NCBI GenBank assembly: GCA_027579435.1
Contig: JANBPK010001789.1
Location: 1-10,605, forward strand
DNA length: 10,605 nt
Source of the DNA: Candolleomyces eurysporus
Taxonomy: Eukaryota > Basidiomycota > Agaricomycetes > Agaricales > Psathyrellaceae
Reading direction: 5' to 3'
Positions 1 to 8,606 of this stretch are shown here, piece by piece. A program made the position numbers and the translations under genes. The notes under the pieces were generated by a model. That model was not told the DNA's origin. It saw nothing but the letters and a program-made list of their open reading frames with translations, and searched no databases. Positions within the stretch are counted from its first letter, which is position 1, and the number at the start of each line of letters is the position of its first letter.

Positions 1-449
1 GAGAACGGTTGATTTATCTAGCACTCTCTTTTTTTGGTTTATTTTAACTTTCATTCAGCCTCTCTCGAGGTTATGGCTTTACTATCCAACTATCGTACGA
101 TATTTCACACCCACCCGCCACGTTCTCCTTGTGGTCCCTTATCCTACTCTTCCTCGACGTCCCTTCCGCCGTGGTGTCGTTTATCGTATCGTATACTCCG
201 TCGTACATTTAAAAGTCTGTAATATAGTCATTGTCTGCCCGTTCTCTGTTGTCGCCCACTTTTGTTTTTGCTGTCAATTAGTCGTTCTTCGTCAATTCAT
301 CTCGAAATTTTCGAGAGCAACGATTCGATTTTCGTCTTCGCCGGTATGCTACATTGAATAGCTTGTGATTTGGGGTTATATCTATCGTTTAAATTGTTTC
401 GTGTACAATACCCTCTTTGCTATTCGCTTGCTATCTATCGTACATTCAA
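1..449. other. Pyrimidine-rich left flank without a supportable gene
   Basis: The + strand is T- and C-rich with scattered short open frames. None has a recognisable motif or a plausible continuation through splice sites, so no gene is called. The segment lies immediately downstream of the minus-strand gene that stops at 450 and should include its 3'UTR. Pyrimidine enrichment on the + strand is also what fungal promoters and 5'UTRs of rightward genes look like, but no rightward gene follows it here. A small inverted repeat, CTCGAA-ATT-TTCGAG, lies at 301-315. Confidence 0.5.
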
Positions 450-2238
450 TCAATTCATTGACATCGACGGATCGAGTGCTAGCGGTGCGGCCCAGGAGAA
501 GTGAGTATTCGGTTGGAATGTTGCTCTCAGAGCACGGGCCCAAGGTTCGTACACCTCCCTGCTTCTTGAGCTGGGTGCTTGCTCGATGTGGATGAACTCT
601 CCGGTCACCTGTGAAGGCGCTGGTGAAGAAGAGCACACTTTCGATTCGGGAATTCCGTTGATGTAGCGCCCAACCACGTTGGTGGTAGCCGTAAGCCCGC
701 ATTTGCTGTCCGAGGGAAGAGAGATGGTCCACTTTGGTGGTAAGGCATGTTGGAGGTTGTGTTTGAGACGTTTAATGGGGTAGTCGGTTGAACTTGTATA
801 CCACGAGTTATTTCCTACTTGGAGAATGGGTAAATAAGTGATTGAGTGACGGGTGATTAGGAGGCAGAAAAGGCGGGTACCCACTCAGTCCGGATGACAT
901 GAAGACCTGGTCAGAGGGGCATGTTTTGCAGCCCTTTCCATGCATTTGTATGAACGCACAGGAGGAAGATGGGCAGCCTGTCGATTGGGCGTGCTGCCAC
1001 TCGTAGATAGCAACTGCAGCGTCGAAAAATGGCTCGAGCTGGAATGATCGATACGTTAGTGACCGTACACTGCTGAGGGGCGGGCACACTTACATTATTA
1101 TGAGCAGGATCTGTCACATAGTATGGCTGAGAGCCTTTGGGGATGATGCATTGAGATGGCTTCATGAGCGCCGTCCTCGTTCTACCAGCAATCAAGAGGC
1201 TCTTGGCACCAACGAGCTCAAACAACGCGCCTGCTTGTTCGACGGTACCGAGGTCGTAGTGGGGATGGGGAGCCGAAAGATGGAGTGTATATGTCACTGT
1301 AGCTTTGGATTCTGGGACAATCACACTTCCCCATCCTTTTGAGTCAACAGAGCGTTCTATTAGAACACAGTATGTTTTCTGGGAGCCGCCGGCGGGGAAA
1401 GTATGAAACGAGTAGATTTCTTCGAGTGCAGGGGGCACAGTGAGGGCAGAACAGTTCCCATCGACAGATAGAAGGGACGTGACCGCTGACCTCCATGCGT
1501 GCCGCTGTTCCGGTGTTGGCTGGGCAGCTTGATACATCTCCAACGTTGAGTAGTGTCTGTGAGGGACAGTGAAGTCGTCGAGACATGATACGAGTGAGGT
1601 GAGATCCTGGGATCTTGATATGCAAGATGCAGGAGTCTCATTTTCGTAGAACGGTACCCTGTTCATCCAAGGAACTACCCAAAGGATGCTTATAAGGTGC
1701 TTTGGGCTCCATCCCAGCATGATAACGGCAGCTATTAGCACGACTTGGTCAGGTCTAGGTCAAGGAAGCGAGGATAATAAGGAAATCAAACACACATACC
1801 TCACACAAGTTCCTCCGAGGGAGTTTCCGCGACGACAGTATGCAAGAGAACTCTAGACTAAAGCGAGAGTCATGCTGGTTGCAGATCAAGTTGTAAGCAT
1901 GACCCCGCGCCGCCGCTACGTCACAGGCTACATAGTCGGGAATGGGCGCGCCGACAACGTGAGTAGATATCATCGCAGAGACAGGTCCTTCCGGCGGTTT
2001 CGGAGAAAGACACTTTGGCGGTAACGATACGTATTTATTGTCCGTACACGATACCCGAGCCACATTAATTAAACAGGTATTGGGTACATCAAATTCTGGA
2101 TTGCGTTTCAACAGTTTCACCTGCTTCTGCAGATGGCCGTCATACAATAACAGGGTCCCTGAGATCTGTTGCAAGATGGTTGTACAGTGAGTTGCGGCAA
2201 CGAGCGATGTAGGGCTTCCGCAGCGCGATGGAAGGTTT
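450..2238 (-). CDS. Cysteine-rich, probably cell-surface or secreted protein of unknown function (5' end unresolved)
   Basis: Exons visible on the minus strand are about 2238-1853 (frame a), 1852-1800 (frame b), 1754-1094, 1038-885 and 814-450 (TGA at 452-450). The introns at 1799-1755 (GTATGT..TAG), 1093-1039 (GTAAGT..CAG) and 884-815 (GTGGGT..TAG) all keep frame. The product has many cysteines and N-glycosylation sequons (NETP, NCSA, NNSW). A hydrophobic stretch starts VVLIAAVIMLG, followed after a short polar break by LISILWVVPW, which suggests membrane insertion. The C-terminal half carries patterned motifs (SAPHPHYD, AGALFELVGAKSLLIAGR, TDPAHNN, QMHGKG, GEFIHIEQ) of the sort seen in conserved secreted fungal proteins. 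The H/D/N clusters could bind metal, but that is inference and no enzyme name is justified. Two problems remain. No ATG opens the N-terminal frame after the upstream kinase stop at 2239. The frame also changes near 1850, through either an unrecognised intron or a 1-nt shift. The gene may be intact with an unseen first exon, or decayed at its 5' end. Confidence 0.65.
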
Positions 2239-3826
2239 TCAAATGGTGTTTGCCCATGCACGTATATCGAAACTCGACGCGCGTTCCGCTTTAATCCAAG
2301 GGTTATCCTACAGATAAACGATCGGTGAGTCAAAACTTGCGTACTCATGTCAAAGGTATACATACCAATAAGGATTTGGGTGCCTGTCGGTCCTCAGGCC
2401 TCTTGAGTAGGCAAGCATCTACAAGGTCTTCTGCTTCTTTAGGGAATTTGCCCTCTGGAAGTCGTGGTGACGGTTCTTGCACGATCTGATGCATGAGCTC
2501 GATGATGCTCATCGTGGTCAGACCACCGTCTGGTTGGAATTCGAGTTTACTCCTCCTCTTGCTTGCACGTTTTGCTGTCTTGTTAGATACGACGAACGAA
2601 TCACGATGGGTGGGTGTCTTCTGCTGATTCCCAGCGTAGTCTTCGAGGTCAGAGAGATCATCATCGTCCGGAGGGTCGGTGAAGGGGAAGGCACCGAGTG
2701 CAAGCTCAATCAGTGAGATGCCCAACGACCACACGTCAGACTTCACTGAATAATCAGCGCCTTGGATGCGCTCAGGCTAATTTGATTCGTATCATAATCA
2801 GAACAACGCGCCTCAGTTGAGATATTATCGAGTTCTACTCACACTCATGTACACCGACGTTCCTACGAAGGTGTGTGCAATGGAGTTGATGAGCTCTCCG
2901 GAGACACCGAAGTCGCATAATTTGATCTGTCCTTCCGAGTTGAATAGAATGTTGGACGGTTTGATATCTTGAAACAATGAGTTATAGAGCCTCGCGTGGT
3001 AGATGCTAACCACGTACCTCGATGAATGATCCGATGCACATCGTACAGGTATGTCAGCCCTTCTAAAACTGACATCGCCACTCTTCCAACGACCTCAACC
3101 GGGAGCGCTCCAACACTTTTGTAGATGCCGTCGAAGGACCCCTTGTCCATGAACTCTATGCAAGTGCAGACGTTCGGGTCTTCAATGAAGGAACCGTAGC
3201 AAGAGATGATGTACTCTGAGTTACACTCGTGCATGATGTCTAGCTCGCGAAGAATTTGTTTGCGAACTGACGACTTGGCGTCGATCAGCACGCTCTTGAG
3301 AAGAGGTCAAACGTCAATCAGCTTGAAGACACGGAAGACGTCCATAAACCGCACCTTCTTAGCCATAATAGTCCCCGTCGGTACGTGCTTCACCTTCTCA
3401 ACGCTTCCGCCGTTTCCCTGCCCGAGATCAGCGAGCTTCTCGAGGTCACTGCCTTTGAGGTCGAGGTTGATCTGCAGCTTCAGCTTCGCGAGCTTCTCGG
3501 ACAACGTGGCTTGCATTGCGCTGTGTCGACCTGTCGCTGGACTATCTTCCGGGAAGTCGCCAAGGTGAGGCAGAAAAGGCATGGGCGCAGGACCTCCTTC
3601 TTCTGCAAGTNGGGGGCGGTCTACGTTTTCCAGCAGCCGCTCCGGGTATAGGCAACGGTCTGGGTAATGGTCTGGGTGCTCGTGCAGGGGGAGCTCCTGC
3701 AGCAGCCTCAGTGGCTGCTGCCGGTGGAGGAGGGGAAGGCGGCGGCTCGTTAGGAAGCTGAAGGCCCTTGAAATTACGCTTCGTCCTCAAAGGTCCGGAG
3801 GATTGCTGGTACAAGGGTACGGACAT
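2239..3826 (-). CDS. ste7: MAP kinase kinase, Ste7/Fuz7 type
   Basis: This is a dual-specificity kinase that phosphorylates the T-x-Y loop of a MAPK, by homology in the cytoplasmic pheromone/filamentation cascade. Exons are 3826-3355, 3294-3018, 2967-2843, 2776-2366 and 2307-2239; introns are 60, 50, 66 and 58 nt. If the ambiguous base at 3611 is ignored, the exons sum to 451 codons including TGA, giving 450 residues. The start at 3826 has A at -3. Residues 14-24 ([11 protein letters not shown]) form a basic/LxL MAPK docking site very like that of yeast Ste7. A Pro/Ala-rich linker follows. The Gly loop GQGNGGSV is at 135-142, the ATP lysine at 157, HRD at 248-250, DFG at 268-270 and activation loop [10 protein letters not shown] at 278-287, with S278 and T282 as the predicted MAP3K targets. 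An acidic insert ([12 protein letters not shown]) sits in the C-lobe, as in MEKs. Intron 1 uses an AAG acceptor; this choice gives the exact MEK spacing between the ATP lysine and helix C. Intron 2 splits the HRD aspartate codon. Family assignment is firm; Ste7 versus other fungal MAPKK classes rests mainly on the docking motif. Confidence 0.93.
3611..3611. other. Ambiguous base inside a homopolymer in MAPKK exon 1
   Basis: The N adjoins a run of five G on the + strand (C on the coding strand). Counting it as a base puts the N-terminal half of exon 1 out of frame with the kinase domain. Dropping it makes the exon 471 nt and joins the Pro/Ala linker directly to the frame reading [19 protein letters not shown]. 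It is best treated as a consensus artefact and not as a real frameshift. Confidence 0.8.
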
Positions 3827-4419
3827 GATTGGAAAGAGAATCAACGGACTCAAACACCTGGTATGCGAGGTAGAGCGCCTTATAAACCTGGATGACTGGA
3901 TGGGCGAAATCAATCAAGAAGTGGTGTAGTGATATCAAACTATGTAGTCGAAAGGGGAACTACTCCCGCAAACGGGCGCGAAGGTAACCGTTCCCACGAA
4001 TTAACGGCGTACGCATCTCGAATTTTCGAGCGTCTAGCTCGGAAAGAAATCTTCGCCACTTCTCAACGAGACAGCAATAAAATTAGCACAGATGCTTGTC
4101 TGGTAGTTGAGGAACGTGTGATTCACCTCAATGAGTTAAATTCTACATCACTGGCAAAGTCACCATTATCAATTCCTATTATGGTACACATTCATCCGCG
4201 CTGGTACGTCCGGACACATTTACACGAAAGGACGAGGTGAAACGGAGGTCCACCAGCGCCATCATTGACGGTGCAGAGATTTCCGAACTAGCTCTTGCCA
4301 TGCAGATCCTGTCGTGAGCTGGGACGGGTCTAACGGCAACAGCCTTAGATCTCAGCAAGGACAAACAACGGATTGTAGTGGGTGTTCGCCAGTGCGCTTG
4401 TTCGTTCCGACCTTCGCCA
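3827..4419. promoter_or_regulatory. Divergent intergenic region between MAPKK and PAAF1-like genes
   Basis: These 593 bases separate two genes transcribed away from each other, so they must hold both promoters and 5'UTRs. The one long open frame inside (3929-4240, +) shows no family motif or low-complexity protein signature and is not called. A dyad CTCGAA-TT-TTCGAG at 4017-4030 contains GAA-TT-TTC, which matches a minimal two-unit heat-shock element. I see no clear TATA box near either start codon. Confidence 0.6.
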
Positions 4420-5941
4420 ATGTCTGCGCCGAATTCGGTGATTATTCCGGTGGTCACTATCCAGCCAACAGCGGGTGAAATTATTGAAGAAGTCAATGAT
4501 GGCGTTGTACCAACAGACAAGTTCTGGGTTTCCTGCTACAAGACCTCGGAACCATCTATACACACCAAGATCCATGTGGAGCTCGACGAACGGGATCGTA
4601 ATCTTGTTCGATTGAATCCTGAAGACACGAGTTTGGACTTCGAGCTTTTGGAAGGGGGTAGAAGTGTATGTCATAATACCGATATTGTGAAGCCAATGGT
4701 CTAAAGTCTACTGAATGTCTATGATCATGGATGCAGGGTTATCGCGTCTCGGCGTCAGCACTGGGCATTTCAAATGTCCGAGTGTTAACCTCTTCACAAG
4801 AGTATACAGATGAAGAGAAAGCAAACCCCACGAATGTGCGTTCTACCACTGGATCCTCTGCAAGTGGCTAATATTGTCTGTCCATTAGCCCAAACGAATA
4901 GAGGCCTTTGACATCTCCCCAGACGGGTCTCGGTTCGCTACCGGGTTCCTTGATGGATCAGTCCTCCTATATCCGACATCTTCTATTTCATCTACATCGA
5001 CATACTCTCCCCGGAAAATCACTGCAACTGCAAATTCTAACAAGGTGTACTCTCGCCCGCATCTGAGTGGTGTCACCACCGTACGATTCTTCCCGTCTTC
5101 GCGCGTGCTTTTGACCTCTGGTTTGGACTTCTCATTATCCATCCTTCCTGCGGATCTCCCTGAAAAAAACTCAACAACCAACAAACCTTCGTCAATCACT
5201 GTCCAGCCTGCACGGACTCTTCAGGGGCATATACGCTCTGTGACCGCCACATCCATCGTTGGCGTGGGCCGCAATATAGTTTCCGCATCCCTTGACTCCA
5301 CTATAAGATTGTGGGATGTGCCTTCTGGTTCTACCATCTCAACAATCTCGTCGTCATCAGCGGTTCTATCGATCTCGATGGGCGAGAGGTTAGACAATGG
5401 CGGAGGCCAGGCTCCTACGGACGAGCGAGAGGTTCCTGAAGTCCAATCGAACATTTTATTCGCAGGACTTCGAGATGGGAGCTTCGAAGCATTCGATTTG
5501 GGTTCCAAGAAGCCCTTTTTTCATTCGAAAACGCCTTCTCAATCCCAGCAACTCACGTCCATCGCATACTCTCACCAAACCAATCTTCTCGTGACGGGAT
5601 CCAGTAAGGGCCTTGTCGCGATCTACGACGTCAGGTCGTCCTTGGACACGCCATTACCGTCGTTCGTGCGTCAAGAAGGCGGGGAGGTTTTAGATTTGGC
5701 TGCGTTCACAAGTAGTGTGGGTGACTCCATTTCTCTGGGGTTGGCGGTTGCCACCAGCGATGGGCTCCCTTATGTCGCTACCATAGGGCCAGACGGATCC
5801 ATTCGAGCTGACGAGCTGGTCGGCGTCGATTGTGATCCAGTGAGACAGGTCAGGGTACGTCAGCTCGGTGACGGTGAAGGAGTCGGTCAGGATGTGTGGA
5901 CTGCGAGTGATGACAGTGTGGTTCGACGGTATGTTTACTAG
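4420..5941 (+). CDS. PAAF1/Rpn14-like WD40 protein (proteasome base assembly chaperone)
   Basis: Exons are 4420-4665, 4737-4835 and 4889-5941. Introns are 4666-4736 (GTATGT..CAG) and 4836-4888 (GTGCGT..TAG), both phase 0. The product is 465 residues, against about 390-420 for animal PAAF1 and yeast Rpn14. Homologues bind the Rpt ATPases (Rpt6 C-terminus in yeast) and help assemble, and in animals restrain, the 19S regulatory particle. An N-terminal extension of about 115 residues precedes the propeller. WD-type blades include IEAFDISPDGSRFATGFLDG, VRFFPSSRVLLTSGLDFSLS, LQGHIRSV..NIVSASLDSTIRLWDV (about 225-259), LFAGLRDGSFEAFDL, LLVTGSSKGLVAIYDVRSS and the C-terminal WTASDDSVVRRY. The VGVDCDP motif followed by the VRRY end, and the FFPS..LTSG blade, match PAAF1 specifically over generic WD40 proteins. 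The ATG at 4420 is chosen because the upstream in-frame start is only GTG. The divergent neighbour is the MAPKK. Confidence 0.88.
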
Positions 5942-6161
5942 GAACGAACGCAAATGACTCGGAAGTGTCGTAAATAACCCTTAAGGAAGAGGGCCGTACT
6001 ATTGGAACTGATAATTATCACTGTTATGATGATCGATAAGTCAGCCGTCATGCTGAATAACCATGAGATAACTCAATTGCATCCTACCTTTCTTTCCCTT
6101 TTCACAGCGCTAATCGTTCAAGGCCCATAAAGACTATAAAATTGTTGTCTAACTTCAAGGC
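5942..6161. promoter_or_regulatory. Spacer between PAAF1-like gene and F-box array
   Basis: This 220-base AT-rich spacer holds the 3'UTR of the WD40 gene and the promoter of the first F-box-like gene. A TATAAAA lies at 6135-6141, only 21 nt before the ATG at 6162. That is close for a TATA box, so it may be fortuitous. The stretch around 6030-6050 (gatcgataagtcagcc) resembles sequence upstream of the third family copy (8789-8804), hinting that the duplicated unit includes flanking DNA. Confidence 0.4.
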
Positions 6162-7234
6162 ATGAGTCGCGGCGTCTTCGAACAATTCCATTTCGCAGAC
6201 TTGCCAGAAGATATTGGCAGGCATATATTCCAATCAGTCGCAGAGTCAGATAGGGAAACTGGGCTCTCCTGCGCCCTTGTCTCTCAAAAAGTCAACACCT
6301 GGTATGTCGATATCCACTTCCATAGGCTGCCGATGTAACATTCACCCGTCTCTTCAGGGTCGAACCAGTTCTCTTTCGCGAGGTCGTTATAATGAACGCC
6401 AACCAGCTGTCGAACTTTTGCGATCGTGTGATTGGAGACTCAAGGTCGAGGAAGTCACAGGATTTTCTTGCCTTGCATGTTAAATCACTCGTCCTTATAC
6501 TGAGTGGCTGGGGGAAGACTTCGGACACGGCCTACAAGAATTCACTAGTCGTCCTCAAAGCCTGCTCGAACGTCGATAGACTGGCACTTCCGGGCTATAG
6601 CTTTAGAAGTGGGGACTCAGAAAGAGGCTCTACCACGCAGAACGTTCGAGAGTTTGTGGCAGGACCTAACCTTTCACCCCGCCGACTGTTTATTGGTGGA
6701 GCCCTATTCCCTCGAGATCAGCAAGACTTTTCCCATTCCATCTTTCAAAACGTTACACACCTAGAGTTCCCATTTCCACGTCTATGGGACAGATGGGACT
6801 GGGATACATTACGATTCCTCATCAACCTAACGCATCTTTCGGCGTTTGTGTATCGTGGTTCAGCCGGGCTGCACTGGATTTCAAAAACCTTATCTGTTTG
6901 TCCCCAGCACCTTCGGGTCTTCATCGTCTGGGTGGAGTTATTTCATGACCCACCCAGCGATGAAATGGTGGTCATTCGTGATGGCGGTGTTGATCCCCGA
7001 GTAGTGCTCGGTTCCATCGAAGAACCGAATGGCGATCTGCATCCTTATACAGTACCTTTCTGCTACGAGGATTTTACCCGCCGCAAATACTCGTCGCGGA
7101 ATGACTGTCCGGACTTCTGGGCTTTGGCAGAAGGGGTAGTCGACAAACGCCGTCAAAAGAGTCTGCAGGTGAGATTTCTGTCAACCTTTTCCTCTGATAC
7201 TCAAGCTGACATTGCTAACAAGGCCTCGACATGA
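6162..7234 (+). CDS. F-box-like protein, copy A of a tandem family
   Basis: Exons are 6162-6301, 6358-7168 and a tiny last exon, 7223-7234. Intron 1 (6302-6357, GTATGT..CAG) splits the Trp codon of NTW in phase 2. The product is about 320 residues. Residues about 10-60 (FADLPEDIGRHIFQ, then LSCALVSQKVNTW and VEPVLFREVVI) fit the F-box-like motif greatly expanded in Agaricomycetes. F-box proteins bind Skp1 and recruit substrates to SCF ubiquitin ligases, but the substrate here is unknown. The remainder has irregular leucine-rich spacing (LVVLKACSNVDRLALPGY, NVTHLEFPF, NLTHLSAFVY), a common layout in this group. The 3' end is uncertain. The last intron could instead end at 7237, giving an 18-residue tail (VASERHGNVLRLIEKIPV) and a stop at 7294; a CTAAC branch point at 7215-7219 supports this. 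Without splicing, the frame also stays open to 7234. An AATAAA at 7359-7364 suits the polyadenylation signal. Confidence 0.82.
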
Positions 7235-7358
7235 AAGGTAGCGAGTGAGCGGCACGGCAATGTTCTCCGACTTATTGAAAAAATTCCAGTGTAAAAGGCT
7301 ACAATAGATTCCACTATCACTGGCTCTATACGACAAGATACTCCATGGTCTTTTAGTA

Positions 7359-7364
7359 AATAAA
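7359..7364 (+). terminator. Candidate poly(A) signal for F-box copy A
   Basis: AATAAA lies 125 nt past the TGA at 7234, or 65 nt past the alternative TAA at 7294, in a short AT-rich stretch. Fungal polyadenylation signals are degenerate, so this is suggestive only. Confidence 0.35.
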
Positions 7365-7512
7365 TATGCCTGTTCTCACCTATCAGAAGCGCCCGATCAG
7401 CGCCTATTGAGATCACATTGATAATCGATAATCTAACAAACTCAATCAGCTATTTTGGCCCTCCTTCCTAGAAAATACGCCCATAGAAAACCTTCATCAT
7501 CGATTTCGAGTC

Positions 7513-8606
7513 ATGAATCACAGGTCGTTGCGACAGTCCCGTTTTGCAGACTTGCCAGAAGACGTTGGCAGGTTGATATTCCAGTCCACAGCAGAGTCAG
7601 ACAGGAAGACTGGTCTCTCATGCGCCCTTGTGTCTCAGAAGGTTAATACCTGGTACGTGGATGATATCTATTGCTACACGTCACTGTGGCACTCATGCGC
7701 TGCTCTCAGGGTGGAACCGATCTTATTTCGCGAGATCGTAATAATGAACCACAACCAGCTGTCAAACCTTTACAATCATATTATCAAAGACCCGAGCTCG
7801 AGGAAGTCGCAAAATTTCTTCGCTCTGTATGCCAAGTCACTCGTCCTCATATTTGGCGGGCTCAACCTGATAGAGAGCTGGGACACGACTTTCAAGAATG
7901 CACTGGCCGTCCTCAAAGCATGCTCCAACATCGAAAGACTGGCACTTCCGGGATATTTTGTAGGTTCGAGCCAAAGCGGCCCTGCGCAGGAACTTGGGAG
8001 ATTTATCGCCGGCCACGGCCTCTCACCCCGTAGCCTGTTTATCGGGAGTACCGTATTTTGTCCAGAGCAGCGAGATTTTGCCAAACCCATCTTTCAGAAC
8101 GTGACACATCTCGAGTTCTCATTTAGGCGTGCTTGGGAGGAATGGGACTGGGGAACGCTCCAAAATCTCACACACCTTACACACCTCTCGACATTTTTCT
8201 ATCATCACTGCTTTGAAGGATCCCTACAGTGGGTCCCAAAGGCCGCAGCTCTTTGTCCCAATCAACTCCGCATCTTCATTGTTTGGGTGCAACCATCTCA
8301 AATCGTGCTCCAGGATGAAATAGAGTCCATTCGTGACGGCGGCGTGGATTCACGAGTCGTATTTGGTTCCGTCGAAGAGGCGCCCCCGATCGCCAACAGT
8401 CTGCATTCCTACACGGTCACCCTCCACTACGCGGATTTCCTCTACCGTAAATACTCGTCGCAGAATGACTGTCCGGATTTCTGGGCCAGGGCGGAAGAGA
8501 TAGTCCACAAACGCCGTCAAAGGAATCTACAGGTGAGGCGTCTTACAACTTCTTACTTCGTATAAATATGCATCGTCAAACTGACGATACCAACCAGACC
8601 TCATAA
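7513..8606 (+). CDS. F-box-like protein, copy B of a tandem family
   Basis: Exons are 7513-7652, 7710-8532 and 8598-8606, giving about 323 residues. It is a clear paralogue of the gene starting at 6162. The first exon has the same length (140 nt), the phase-2 intron sits at the same Trp codon, and there are matching blocks along the whole product (FADLPEDVGRLIFQSTAESD, ALPGY, LSPRSLFIG, QNVTHLEF, SSQNDCPDFWARAEEIVHKR). The N-terminal 60 residues form the F-box-like motif expected to bind Skp1; the rest is a leucine-rich-like region of unknown target. Intron 1 (7653-7709) is 57 nt and lacks stops, so retention would add 19 residues without a frame change. Reading through the last intron ends at 8565. 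An acceptor at 8615 would instead add a 59-residue tail ending at 8795. The short end at 8606 is preferred because copy A can end the same way. Confidence 0.83.

Noticed and set aside
34..595. Several short + strand open frames at the left edge
   Set aside because: Low-complexity, Ser/Phe/Arg-rich translations caused by pyrimidine-rich DNA; no conserved motif, and the right part overlaps the last exon of the minus-strand gene.
1100..1342. 80-codon + strand open frame opposite the cysteine-rich gene
   Set aside because: It is antisense to a minus-strand exon (1754-1094) with good splice sites and motif-like content; no independent coding signal.
2477..2746. + strand and alternate minus frames across the MAPKK exon with the acidic insert
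   Set aside because: They are out of frame with the kinase C-lobe, which is continuous ([19 protein letters not shown]) through this stretch.
3206..3651. Overlapping + strand open frames (3206-3568, 3385-3651)
   Set aside because: They mirror the MAPKK coding strand, whose kinase motifs are unmistakable; shadow frames are expected in GC-rich exons.
3929..4240. 103-codon + strand open frame in the divergent promoter
   Set aside because: No domain, biased composition or splice continuation; it begins only about 100 nt from the MAPKK start and fits chance in an intergenic region.
6135..6141. TATAAAA taken as the TATA box of F-box copy A
   Set aside because: Only 21 nt before the start codon, which would place the transcription start at or after the ATG; kept only as a remark.
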